From positions 1 through 64,000 of the forward strand of contig CAVOJV010000014.1 in the NCBI GenBank assembly GCA_963696325.1: 64,000 nucleotides of DNA. The letters run 5' to 3'. The notes beneath the pieces were generated by a model that made no database searches, was not told the DNA's origin, and worked only from the letters and a program-made list of their open reading frames with translations. The stretch is from CAVOJV01 sp963696325. Its GTDB lineage: Bacteria > Pseudomonadota > Gammaproteobacteria > Competibacterales > Competibacteraceae. This document shows, piece by piece, positions 54,469-63,828 of this stretch; the stretch's first letter is position 1, and the number at the start of each line of letters is the position of its first letter. A program made the position numbers and the translations under genes.

Positions 54469-56769
54469 TCACTCTGACCGCCGAATAGCCAATTTCTGAA
54501 TCCGCGAGCGCAGCGTGCTGGGTTTCATTCCCAGCGCGGCGGCTGCGCCGGTGGGGCCTTCGATGATCCATTTACAGTCTTCCAGCGCTTTCAGAATTGA
54601 GCTGCGCTCTATCGCTTCCAGGGTGCTAGTCAGGTCGCCCGCTACCGCCTCCAGGGGGGTGTTTGGGCTGCTTGCCACGGTTGTCACCGGTTCGGTAGGG
54701 GTATCTTGCAAGCGCAAGTCCAACGCCTCGTCTACGTCCAACCATTCGCCGTGGGCCAGGATCACTGCCCGTTCGATCACGTTTTGCAGTTCACGGACAT
54801 TGCCAGGCCAGCGGTAGCGCAACAGCCGCATTGGTGCATGAGGCGCCAGATCACGTACCGGACGACCAATCTTGTGGGCAAAGATATCAAGGAAATGGCG
54901 CGCCAGCAGCAGAATATCCTCGCCCCGTTCCCGCAATGGCGGCAACCGCACGGGGAACACATTGAATCGGTAGTACAAGTCCTCGCGAAAACTGCCTGCC
55001 CTCACCATTGCCGCCAGATCGCGATTCGTAGCGGCGATCACCCGCACATCGACCTTGATCGGGCGACCGCCACCCACTCGTTCAAACTCCCGTTCCTGCA
55101 GGACGCGCAGCAGCTTGGCCTGGGCGCTTGGGCTAAGTTCACCCACTTCGTCCAAAAACAAGGTACCGCCATCAGCTATTTCGAAACGCCCCTTGCGGGT
55201 CTGGATGGCTCCGGTAAAGGCGCCCTTTTCATGCCCAAATAATTCACTCTCCACCAGTTCGGAGGGCAGGGCGGCGCAGTTGAGCTGGACCAATAGCCGC
55301 TCGCGGCGTGGGCTGAGGTCATGGATCGTCTGCGCGATGACCTCCTTGCCGGTACCGGTTTCACCGGTCAGCAGCACCGTGGTATCGGTATCGGCCACCT
55401 GTTCGATGTGGGTGAAAACCCGCCGCATGACCTCGGACTCGCCAATCACCCGCTTGTAGCGGCGTTGTGCGCGCACCGTCTCGTGCAGGGTGAGGTAATC
55501 CTCTTGCAAGCGACGCAGTTCGGCTTCCGCACGTTGGCGCTCGGTGAGATCCCGCAGGATCAGCGTATAGAGGCGTTGGGTACCCAGCGCCAGCGGCGAG
55601 AGCGTGACTTCCACCGGAAATTCCTCACCATCGGTGCGGCAAGCCGCGAGACCTTCCGGGGCCCATAATTGCCCGCTGGTTACCGCGGCGGGGTTCACCG
55701 CCAGACAATAGCCGGTGAGCAGATGATTGAACCGTGCCGACAACAGATTCCCCAAGGGTTGGTTGAGCACGGTCACGGCCTGGGTCCGAAACATCCGTTC
55801 GGCGGCTGGATTGAAGAGTTGAATACGCTGCTCAGCGTCGATGGTGATGATGGCGTCCAGCACGCTGGCCATGATACCCGCTAACCGCGCTTCGCTGGCA
55901 CGCAGCGCCTGTTCCGCCCGGTTGCGCTCCAATTCAGCCATGGCCCGGGCAGCAAAAATTTTTAACAGCGCCATGCCGCGAAATTCCCGCTCGAGGGGGC
56001 GATCATTTTCTACCGCCAAATGCCCAAACTGGCCACCCGCTTCGGCGATCAACGGTACCCCGAAATAACTCTCGATTCCCATTTCACGTAGATAGGGATT
56101 ATTGGGGAACATCTCGTAGACCTTCTGGGTGTAGTACACGGTCTTGCCGCACGCTACCACTTCACAAGGGGTGCCGCTCAAGTCAAATTCGAAGTTATCC
56201 AGCCAGTCGTTATCCTGCCAGAAAGCCAGCGTACGCACGCGGTTGCGATCACCTCCTGTGAACTCGGCGACGAAGGCAATCCGCACCCCGAGCGCGCGCG
56301 CCAACTCCCGCACCAGGGCGCGAAAGAATACTTCCCCCGTGCCGGACGCGGTGCCCTCGACGATGGCTTGCAGCGCCTGATGCATGGCCTCGTTTGCTTC
56401 GCTGTCACGCAGCCTCAGCAGGAAGACGGGCTGGTCATTCGCCTGCACGGGCGAAGCCTGGATCTCAATATTCAACCGCTGTCCCAAGCGGGTAAATTTT
56501 AGCTTGATTACGTCAGTGCTTTGATTGGATAGCTGCTGAAAAAAATGGGTCATGGCCTCGGCCGGGCCATCCCAAAGAGAGCTAAACGGCTTGGTTAACA
56601 ACGTTTCCCGGGGTAGGCTCAGTAATTCACTGACGGTCGAATTGACATCCAATACCCTATCCGTAACTGGATCGTAAAGCAGCAGGGCATCGCTGGTTTC
56701 GGCTAATACTGACGGCAGACCGCAGTGCGGCCAGGTCAAGGACGGGAATGTAGGCGGTACAGTGTTCAC
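54469..56769 (-). CDS. Sigma-54-dependent transcriptional activator with PAS-GAF-PAS sensor part
   Basis: 766 residues. The N-terminal PAS-like domain (about 20-115) is followed by a GAF-like domain (~130-285, with FGVPLIAEAGGQFGHLAVEN) and a second PAS domain (~290-420), then a short coiled coil. The AAA+ domain has Walker A TGETGTGKEV, GAFTGA (about residue 515) for contact with sigma-54, Walker B GGTLFLDEVGEL, and the arginine-finger region YRFNVFPVRLPPLRER. A C-terminal Fis-type helix-turn-helix (AAAALGMKPSTLRSRIQKL) binds DNA. The layout is FhlA-like. The signal and targets are unknown; the hydrogenase operon is one candidate target but is 20 kb away. Confidence 0.9.
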   Translation of the reverse strand: MNTVPPTFPSLTWPHCGLPSVLAETSDALLLYDPVTDRVLDVNSTVSELLSLPRETLLTKPFSSLWDGPAEAMTHFFQQLSNQSTDVIKLKFTRLGQRLNIEIQASPVQANDQPVFLLRLRDSEANEAMHQALQAIVEGTASGTGEVFFRALVRELARALGVRIAFVAEFTGGDRNRVRTLAFWQDNDWLDNFEFDLSGTPCEVVACGKTVYYTQKVYEMFPNNPYLREMGIESYFGVPLIAEAGGQFGHLAVENDRPLEREFRGMALLKIFAARAMAELERNRAEQALRASEARLAGIMASVLDAIITIDAEQRIQLFNPAAERMFRTQAVTVLNQPLGNLLSARFNHLLTGYCLAVNPAAVTSGQLWAPEGLAACRTDGEEFPVEVTLSPLALGTQRLYTLILRDLTERQRAEAELRRLQEDYLTLHETVRAQRRYKRVIGESEVMRRVFTHIEQVADTDTTVLLTGETGTGKEVIAQTIHDLSPRRERLLVQLNCAALPSELVESELFGHEKGAFTGAIQTRKGRFEIADGGTLFLDEVGELSPSAQAKLLRVLQEREFERVGGGRPIKVDVRVIAATNRDLAAMVRAGSFREDLYYRFNVFPVRLPPLRERGEDILLLARHFLDIFAHKIGRPVRDLAPHAPMRLLRYRWPGNVRELQNVIERAVILAHGEWLDVDEALDLRLQDTPTEPVTTVASSPNTPLEAVAGDLTSTLEAIERSSILKALEDCKWIIEGPTGAAAALGMKPSTLRSRIQKLAIRRSE

Positions 56770-56951
56770 GTCGATTGTTTCATCTTAACTGCAGATATTA
56801 GCGCCAAGCCAATTGTTTTGATGAGAAAACCTTAGTCGAGCCTGGGCTAATTCAACCATGGATCAGCGACAGGCTAACTACTATATAGTACCAAGTCTGT
56901 CTGTTAGCGCCACGGGCATTTGTCCAGCTTGACGGCGATTTCACCAAGAGC

Positions 56952-57593
56952 CTACATGTCGAAGCGTGCTCGATAGGCGTGAATAGCCGCCAGCGGTTGG
57001 GAGAAATTGGGCTTTTCTCGCAGATATTCCAACAGGTCGTTCAGACCGACGATACTAAGCACCGGAATGCTGTACAAGCGCTCCACTTCCTGAATCGCCG
57101 AGAGTTCACCCTGGCCGCGCTCTTGACGGTCCAGAGCGATGACTACCCCGGCGGGCTGTGCCTTGTAGGCGCGCAACAGAGCCACCGACTCGCCAATAGC
57201 GGTGCCGGCGGTGATCACATCATCGATGATCAGTACGCGGCCTGAAAGCGCGCTACCGACGATATTACCACCCTCGCCATGGTCCTTGGCCTCTTTGCGA
57301 TTGAAACATAGGGCAAGTCACGATCATGATGTTCGGCGAGCGCGATGGCGACGGCCGAGACCAGCGGGATACCTTTGTAGGCGGGACCAAACAGCATGTC
57401 AAAACTGATGCCGGAAGCGATGATCGCCTGAGCATAATAGCGTCCCAGCCGGGCCAGGGCGTGGCCAGTGTTGAACAGGCCGGCGTTGAAAAAATACGGA
57501 CTGGTGCGACCCGATTTGAGAGTGAACTCGCCAAAGCGCAGCACACCCGCGATCAATGGCGAAGTCAAGAAATTCTCGTTGGTAATCTTGCAT
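56952..57593 (-). CDS. pyrE: Orotate phosphoribosyltransferase, two compensating frameshifts
   Basis: From the ATG at 57593 it begins MQDYQREFLDFAIDRG. An extra base near 57548 shifts the frame to VLRFGEFTLKSGRTSPYFFN and FDMLFGPAYKGIPLV. A missing base near 57303 returns to the first frame for FNRKEAKDHGEGGNIVG and VLIIDDVITAGTAIGES (the PRPP-binding loop). The end is AIHAYRARFDM. The repaired length of 213 residues equals the usual PyrE length. It makes orotidine 5'-phosphate in pyrimidine synthesis. As this is normally an essential gene, both indels are best explained as base errors. Confidence 0.88.
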
Positions 57594-57699
57594 GGGTTAA
57601 TTGCCGAGCCGTCAGGTGAAAAGTGATAGCCGTCGTGCATACTGGCGGTCAAATATTTCGGTTACCAATGGATTCGCCTATCTGTCCGGGACAATCGGC

Positions 57700-58478
57700 A
57701 TGCGCATCATCTCCTTCAACGTCAACGGTATCCGCTCCGCCGCCCGCAAAGGTCTGTTCAGTGGCTGTCCCGGCAGACTGCCGACGTGGTCTGCATCCAG
57801 GAAACCAAGGCTCAGGAACACCAACTCGATCCCAAACCCTACTATACCAGATGGCTTTCACTGTCGTTACTTCGATGCCAAAAGAAAGGCTACAGCGGGG
57901 TAGCCATCTACACTCGCCGCGAAGCCTGACGCGATGATTAGGGGCTGGGTTGGCCGGATATGGATGCGGAGGGCCGTTATATCTAGAGCCCGCTTCGGAA
58001 ACTTAAGCGTGGCTTCCCTATACCTGCCATCGGGCTCTTCAGGTGCAGCGCGTCAGTCCTTCAAATTCGATTGTGCTCGCGCGTTCATGCGCTGGCGCCT
58101 CCAGGAACTGCGAGCAACGGGCCGCGAATTACATTATCTGCGGCGATTGGAATATCGCCCATAAGGAGATCGACTTGAAAAACTGGCAAGGCAATCAGAA
58201 GAATTCCGGGTTTCCTCCCCGAGGAGCGGGCCTGGATGGATGAGCTATTCGGCTCGGCGGGCTTCATGGACGCCTTCCGAGTGGTGAACGCGGAGCCTGA
58301 GCAATACACATGGTGGTCCAACCGGGGCCAGGCCTGGGCCAGGAACGTGGGCTGGCGCATCGACTATCAGGTCATCACAGTGGGCCTGGCGGACCGGGTA
58401 AGGGCCGCCGCTATCTATAAGGAACAACGGTTTTCCGACCACGCTCCGCTCAGCATGGATTACGAGTATGTTTTTTGA
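57700..58478 (+). pseudogene. xthA: Exodeoxyribonuclease III, many frameshifts
   Basis: The start is clear: MRIISFNVNGIRSAARKG at 57700. Pieces of the enzyme then appear in all frames: QTADVVCIQETKAQE, GFHCRYFDAK, GYSGVAIYTRRE, FGNLSVASLYLPSGSS, ICGDWNIAHKEIDLKNWQGN, and a clean end with AWMDELFGSAGFMDAFR, QYTWWSNRGQAWARNVGWRIDY and RFSDHAPLSMDYEYVF. All catalytic segments (QETK, DWN, SDHAP) survive. At least six indels are needed. It is divergent from pyrE. Conservation of every block argues for sequencing error in this stretch. Confidence 0.78.
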
Positions 58479-59758
58479 GCGCCCGCAGCACTCTTTGTGG
58501 GAAAGTGCTGCGGATTGTTTGCAGCGGTCGTATGCTGGTCGCCTTGCTCATGGGTTTTTCCTCCGGATTGCCGTTGCTGTTGACGGGCTCGGTATTACAA
58601 GCCTGGATGACCCAAGAGGGTGTGGATCTCGGCACCATCGGCCTGGTCGCGCTGGTGGGGTTGCCGTATACGTTGAAGTTCGTGTGGGCGCCCCTGTTGG
58701 ACCGGTTTACCCTAGTCGCCCGGCTGGGCCGGCGGCGCGGCTGGTTGCTGCTCAGCCAAGTGTTGCTGATGCTGGCTATCGCCGGCATCAGCCTCACCCA
58801 TCCTGCCCAGAGCCCACCGGGTGTTGCCTTCGCAGCCCTTCTGGTCACGTTCTTCTCCGCGTCCCAGGATATCGTCATCGACGCCTACCGCCGCGAATCC
58901 CTGGCCGATGAGGAGCAGGGGCTGGGGGCCTCGCTCGCCGTTAACGGCTACCGGGTCGGGATGCTGCTGGCTTCCGGCGGCGGTTTGATTCTAGCAGATC
59001 ATATCCCGTTTCCGGCGGTCTACCTGCTGATGGCTGCGACTATGCTGGTCGGTATACTCACTACCCTGTTTTGCCGGGAGCCGGCGGTGATGGCGGGCAC
59101 ACCCAAGACCTTGTATGAAGCCATTGTACAGCCATTCCTCGAATATTTTTCCCGCCAGGACGCGGTGTTGATCCTGCTGTTTATCATGCTCTACAAGCTT
59201 GGCGATATTTTGGCAAGCAATATGACCACACCCTTTTTTCTGGATCTCGGCTTCAGCAAAACCGAAATTGGCACGGTGGTGAAACTGTTTGGTTTCTGGG
59301 CAATAGTCAGCGGTGGTTTGCTGGGCGGCGTGCTCATGCTCAGATTAGGCATTTACCGCTCGCTGTGGTTGTTTGGCATCCTGCAGGCGGTCTCTATCAG
59401 CAGTCTGGCGGTGCTGGCCGAGCTCGGCCATAACGTGGTTGGGTTGGCGACGGTTGTCATCTTCGAGAACCTCTCCTTCGGGATGGGAACGTCCGCCTAT
59501 GTGGCCTTCATGGCCAGCCTCACTAACAAGCGTTTCACCGCCACCCAGTATGCGCTGCTGTCCAGCTTAATGGGCATACCACGGGTCATCGCCGCCGCGC
59601 CTACCGGTTATCTGGCGACCTATCTGGGCTGGGAGGGATTTTTCTTGTTGTGCACCTTGATTGCGCTTCCCGGCCTTTGGCTGTTGACGCGGTTTAAGGT
59701 GTGGATGGTGCAGGAGAGCGAAGCGCCGAGTCCGTCGTTAAGTGGGGCGACAAAATAA
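58475..59758 (+). CDS. ampG: AmpG-like muropeptide transporter (MFS)
   Basis: 427 residues, about 12 membrane segments. AmpG features: LLMGFSSGLPLLLTGSVLQAWM, LVGLPYTLKFVWAPLLDRF, FFSASQDIVIDAYRRE and LSSLMGIPRVIAAAPTGYLA. It imports GlcNAc-anhydro-muropeptides for cell-wall recycling. The TTG start at 58475 overlaps the xthA stop and gives the family's usual N-terminus (KVLRIVCSGRMLVALLM); an ATG at 58531 would cut into the first helix. Confidence 0.87.
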   Translation: MSARSTLCGKVLRIVCSGRMLVALLMGFSSGLPLLLTGSVLQAWMTQEGVDLGTIGLVALVGLPYTLKFVWAPLLDRFTLVARLGRRRGWLLLSQVLLMLAIAGISLTHPAQSPPGVAFAALLVTFFSASQDIVIDAYRRESLADEEQGLGASLAVNGYRVGMLLASGGGLILADHIPFPAVYLLMAATMLVGILTTLFCREPAVMAGTPKTLYEAIVQPFLEYFSRQDAVLILLFIMLYKLGDILASNMTTPFFLDLGFSKTEIGTVVKLFGFWAIVSGGLLGGVLMLRLGIYRSLWLFGILQAVSISSLAVLAELGHNVVGLATVVIFENLSFGMGTSAYVAFMASLTNKRFTATQYALLSSLMGIPRVIAAAPTGYLATYLGWEGFFLLCTLIALPGLWLLTRFKVWMVQESEAPSPSLSGATK

Positions 59759-59835
59759 TATTTCAATTTCAACCGGAATTGTTTACTTTTCTAAGTTATG
59801 GTTAAGTCATAATCAATTTCAGAAGGGCAAAACTC

Positions 59836-61005
59836 ATGGATGCCGCTAAAGCAACTCGTTACGTTTATGATCTGGTCGAGCTCCTTTTGAAGAAAAACGG
59901 GTCCGATATCTTCATTACCGCAGGCAGCCCCCCGGCAATCAAGATAGACGATCAGATCCTCCGGGTCGGCGAGACTAAACTTACGCCGCTTCAAACGGCC
60001 GTGTTGGTACGCTCGATTATGAGAGATCAGCAGTTGAAGACGTTTGAATCCCACCAGGAAGTCAATTTTGCGCTCAACTATCCCGACATCGCCCGCTTTC
60101 GCGTTAGCGCCTTCCATCAGCGCGGCAGTTCAAGCATGGTGCTGCGCCTGATCAAATCGGTAATCCCGACGATTGAGGACCTGAACCTGCCGCCCATACT
60201 GAATGAAATCGCCATGGCCAAGCGGGGGCTGGTTATCTTTTTGGGCGGCACGGGATGCGGCAAATCCACCTCGCTGGCCTCTATGGTGGATTACCGCAAC
60301 AACAACGCCAATGAGCATATCATTACGATTGAAGAACCCATTGAGTTTCTGCACCGCCATAAGAAATGCCTGGTCAATCAGCGCGAGATCGGCATGGATT
60401 CGGAGTCTTACTCGATTGCCCTCAAGAACGCCTTGCGGCAGGCCCCCAATGTGATTCTTATCGGGGAGATCCGTGACCGTGAAACTATGGAAAATGCCCT
60501 TTCGTTTGTGGAAACAGGGCATCTTTGCCTATCCACCCTCCATGCTACCAATTCTGATCAGGCTTTTAATCGCGTCCTCAACTTTTTTCCCGAGGAACGG
60601 CGGACTCAGGTGCTCATGGATCTGTCCTTCAATATGAAGGCTTTCATCTCTCAGCGCTTGATCAAGCGAGCCGATGGCCAGGGCATGGTTCCAGCGGTGG
60701 AAATATTATTGAATACGCCCTTGATGGCGGACTTGATCCGTGAGGGCAAGCTGCATGAGATCAAGCCGCTGATGACCAGATCTGGCGAGCAGGGTATCCG
60801 AACGTTTGACCAAGCTCTGTTTGAACTGTATGAGACGGGTCTGATCAGCTACGAATCCACATTGCGCTACGCGGATTCCCGTAACAATGTGCGCCTGAAA
60901 ATCAAGCTGGAAAGCAAGCGCCCACCGCCCAAGGAGGTGGATGATGAGGATCTTAAGGCGAATAACCCCAAATCAGGTCGCCCGACGCGCAGCGTGTTCA
61001 ATTAA
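59836..61005 (+). CDS. pilU: Twitching-motility ATPase PilU
   Basis: 389 residues. Walker A is FLGGTGCGKSTSLAS (about 137-145), then the Asp box ITIEEPIEFLH, Walker B NVILIGEIRDRETM, and the His box HLCLSTLHAT. The signature HRHKKCLVNQREIGMDSESY is of the PilU rather than the PilT type, and the C-terminal charged tail is also PilU-like. It assists PilT in retracting type IV pili from the cytoplasmic face. PilT is not in the window. Confidence 0.88.
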   Translation: MDAAKATRYVYDLVELLLKKNGSDIFITAGSPPAIKIDDQILRVGETKLTPLQTAVLVRSIMRDQQLKTFESHQEVNFALNYPDIARFRVSAFHQRGSSSMVLRLIKSVIPTIEDLNLPPILNEIAMAKRGLVIFLGGTGCGKSTSLASMVDYRNNNANEHIITIEEPIEFLHRHKKCLVNQREIGMDSESYSIALKNALRQAPNVILIGEIRDRETMENALSFVETGHLCLSTLHATNSDQAFNRVLNFFPEERRTQVLMDLSFNMKAFISQRLIKRADGQGMVPAVEILLNTPLMADLIREGKLHEIKPLMTRSGEQGIRTFDQALFELYETGLISYESTLRYADSRNNVRLKIKLESKRPPPKEVDDEDLKANNPKSGRPTRSVFN

Positions 61006-61216
61006 GCTCGGGCGGTTGCGAGCACCGCGGGAGAGGACGGCCAGCTGGTAATCTCAATGTGCGGGCGTTTGTTGTGCCCGCCCGTGGCCTATACGATATA
61101 TCCTTGCCTGCGCGAACCCAAGCCGCGTTTCGACAGCTAAGGGGCAGCGGCATCGCGTTAGCCCCGCGATGAAAACCTGGCCATTGCATAGCACCAAACC
61201 AGAAGTACTCGCCAGG

Positions 61217-61816
61217 CTACAGCACGGTCACCCCTTCGGCCTCCAACATCCTGGTCAGCCGGATGAGGGGTAGGCCGATCAGACTGCTGGGGTCGTCGCC
61301 CTCCAGACGTTCGAGCAGGGCGATGCCAAGACCCTCGGATTTGAAACTGCCGGCGCACTGGTATGGTTGTTCCAGACGCAGATAGTTGTCGATTTGCGCG
61401 GCTGTAAGGGCGCGGAAAATCACCCGGAAAGGCGTCACTTCTACCTGAGTTCGACCGCCGTCGCTGTTGATCAGACACAGGCCCGTATAGAAGGTGACCG
61501 TTTTGGCGGAGACACGGGATAATTGCGCCGCTGCCCGTTCGTGGCTACCCGGTTTGCCAAGTACATCGCTACCCACCACGGCGACCTGATCCGAGCCAAT
61601 CACCAGAGTGCCAGGTTCATGCCGCGCGATGGAGCGGGCCTTGAGTTCGGCAAGCCGGGCGGCCAGTTGCTGGGGAGCTTCGCCGAGCAGGGGTGTTTCA
61701 TCGGCAGCGGGCGCTCGCACCTCAAAGGGCAGTCCCAGACGCGCCAGCAGTTCGCGGCGGGCCGGGGAGGTGGAGGCCAGGATCAGGCGGCGTCCATTCG
61801 GCAGCGGCGGTGTCAT
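61217..61816 (-). CDS. yceF: Maf-family nucleotide pyrophosphatase YceF
   Basis: 199 residues from the ATG at 61816. Maf motifs: LILASTSPARRELLARLGLPFEV, ADETP, LKARSIA, VIGSDQVAVVGSDVLGKP and the final IGLPLIRLTRML. It hydrolyses non-canonical nucleotides such as m7GTP. It is divergent from yceD-rpmF-plsX, the same arrangement as in E. coli, which supports the YceF rather than the YhdE assignment. Confidence 0.9.
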   Translation of the reverse strand: MTPPLPNGRRLILASTSPARRELLARLGLPFEVRAPAADETPLLGEAPQQLAARLAELKARSIARHEPGTLVIGSDQVAVVGSDVLGKPGSHERAAAQLSRVSAKTVTFYTGLCLINSDGGRTQVEVTPFRVIFRALTAAQIDNYLRLEQPYQCAGSFKSEGLGIALLERLEGDDPSSLIGLPLIRLTRMLEAEGVTVL

Positions 61817-61966
61817 GGCAGTGGCGAGTTCCGAAGAATAATCCCGCTGCATGGTAGTTGGCGCCTCGGCAGGTTGCAAGGCGGGTATTGCCAAAGCGGA
61901 TGAATAAATCAAATTTATTAAGAAATTTTGACAGGTTGGCGAGGCGCATATATTATTGCGGCCCTT

Positions 61967-62497
61967 ATGCAGATTTGCCCTCCAGACAAAGTCGATTTAT
62001 GGAAACTAGCCGCTGCCGGCGATCGCCTGCGGGGTGAGATACCTCTGCAACGCATGCCGCGCTTGCTGTCCTTGCTCAGTGCCGGCGCCGGAGAGGTAAC
62101 GGTTGCCCTGCACGCTGGTGTCGATGAAAGCAATACACGCTTCATCGCCGGCCATTTGGAAACCACTGTTGAGGTGGTCTGCCAACGCTGTATGAGTCCT
62201 CTGCGATTGCCGCTGGTGGTGGATTTTCGATTGGGGCTGATACGGACGGAGAGCCAGGCCGTGGGGCTGTCCACGGAGTATGAGCCCTTGTTGGCCCCAG
62301 AGGGTGGTACCGCCATGTCGGAGTGGGTCGAAGATGAACTCATCCTGGCGTTGCCCCTGGCGCCGCTACATGATGATGTGCGGGAGTGCGAAACCCATGG
62401 TTTCACGCTGCCGGGCGCATACCAGGCGCTGCCAGCGAAGCAAGCTAATCCCTTCGCGGCGCTCTCCGTATTGGTGAACAAGCAACCCGAGGATTGA
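61967..62497 (+). CDS. yceD: YceD/DUF177 protein
   Basis: 176 residues from the ATG at 61967. DUF177 features: CQRCMSPLRLPLVVDF with two cysteines, and the acidic EDELILALPLAPLHDD segment. In other bacteria it is linked to 23S rRNA accumulation and is always next to rpmF. Three bases separate it from rpmF. Confidence 0.92.
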   Translation: MQICPPDKVDLWKLAAAGDRLRGEIPLQRMPRLLSLLSAGAGEVTVALHAGVDESNTRFIAGHLETTVEVVCQRCMSPLRLPLVVDFRLGLIRTESQAVGLSTEYEPLLAPEGGTAMSEWVEDELILALPLAPLHDDVRECETHGFTLPGAYQALPAKQANPFAALSVLVNKQPED

Positions 62498-62500
62498 TTC

Positions 62501-62683
62501 ATGGCTGTACAAAAGAGCCGCAAAACTCCCTCCAAGCGCGGCATGCGTCGCGCCCATGATGCGCTGACAAGGCCAGCGCTGTCGGTCGACCGGGTGTCCG
62601 GTGAGACGCACCTGCGGCATCATATCGGCCCCGACGGTTATTATCGTGGGCGTAAGGTAATCGCCTCCCAAGAAGAAAAGTAA
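62501..62683 (+). CDS. rpmF: 50S ribosomal protein L32
   Basis: 60 residues: MAVQKSRKTPSKRGMRRAHD, SGETHLRHHIGPDGYYRGRK. Fully typical L32 of the cysteine-free form. It sits between yceD and plsX as in most gammaproteobacteria. Confidence 0.97.
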   Translation: MAVQKSRKTPSKRGMRRAHDALTRPALSVDRVSGETHLRHHIGPDGYYRGRKVIASQEEK

Positions 62684-62799
62684 CGTAAGTCCGGGAGGGG
62701 CGGTGGCAATTGCCCGGCGGGTTATCCCGTTACCCTATGGCGCCCCTTTGCGAGTTCCGCGTTTAAACTGCTGCTACTGTCCCCCGTTTCGCTAACCTT

Positions 62800-63828
62800 A
62801 TGATGCGGCCGTTGACCATCGCCCTTGATGGGATGGGTGGAGATATCGGCCCCGATGTGGCCGTTTCCGCCGCCCTCAATATTCTGGAATCCAGAAGTGA
62901 TCTAAGATTGATTCTGGTGGGTCAGGAAGATGTTTTGTCGGCCAAGCTGGTTGCGCTCAAAGCGTTGGGCCGGCCAGGTCTTGTCGTTCGCCATGCCTCG
63001 CAGACGGTTGGCATGGATGAACTACCTTCGCAGGCCCTGCGCTTCAAAAAAGACTCGTCCATGCGTGTGGCCATCAATCTGGTCAAACAAGGTGAGGCCG
63101 ACGCCTGCGTGAGTGCGGGCAACACGGGAGCGCTCATGGCCACTGCCCGCTTTGTGCTCAAGACACTGCCGGGCATAGACCGGCCGGCTATCTGCACCAC
63201 AATTCCCTCGCTGCGCGGGCACACCCACTTTCTGGATCTGGGTGCCAATGTGGACAGCAAGGCAAACCACCTGTTGCAGTTTGCCGCCATGGGCTCGGTG
63301 CTGGCCTCCGCCGTCGACGGCATCGACCGGCCGCGGGTGGGTTTGCTGAACATCGGCGCGGAGGAGATCAAAGGCAACGAGCAGGTAAAGAATGCCGCTG
63401 CCTTGCTCATCGCTAGCGATCTTAATTACATTGGCTTCGTGGAAGGGGATGGTATTTTCCTGGAGGATGTGGATGTGGTCGTGTGCGATGGTTTCGTGGG
63501 CAATGTGGCCTTAAAATGCATGGAAGGTGTGGCCAAGTTGGTCCGCCATTTTATGACGCTGGAATTCAAGCGAAACCCATTCACCGCGCTGGCGGGTTTG
63601 CTGGCATCGCCGGTGCTCCGTTCCTTCAGCCGGAAGATCGATCCGCGTCGCTACAACGGCGCGAGCCTGCTAGGGTTACAGGGCATCGTGATCAAGAGTC
63701 ATGGTAGCGCTGATGCGCTGGCTTTCGCCAACGCCATCAAGATTGCGGCGCTCGAGGTAGAGAAAGCCGTGCCTCAGCACATCAACCGGTATCTGTCCGC
63801 CCTGCACGCGGAAGGACAAGCGCTTTGA
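62800..63828 (+). CDS. plsX: Phosphate acyltransferase PlsX
   Basis: 342 residues from the first of two adjacent ATGs. PlsX features: IALDGMGGDIGPDVAVSAAL, SMRVAINLVKQGEADACVSAGNTGALMA, LDLGANVDS, LLNIGAEEIKGNEQVKNAA and VVVCDGFVGNVALKC. It makes acyl-phosphate from acyl-ACP for phospholipid synthesis. Its stop overlaps the fabH start. Confidence 0.95.
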   Translation: MMRPLTIALDGMGGDIGPDVAVSAALNILESRSDLRLILVGQEDVLSAKLVALKALGRPGLVVRHASQTVGMDELPSQALRFKKDSSMRVAINLVKQGEADACVSAGNTGALMATARFVLKTLPGIDRPAICTTIPSLRGHTHFLDLGANVDSKANHLLQFAAMGSVLASAVDGIDRPRVGLLNIGAEEIKGNEQVKNAAALLIASDLNYIGFVEGDGIFLEDVDVVVCDGFVGNVALKCMEGVAKLVRHFMTLEFKRNPFTALAGLLASPVLRSFSRKIDPRRYNGASLLGLQGIVIKSHGSADALAFANAIKIAALEVEKAVPQHINRYLSALHAEGQAL

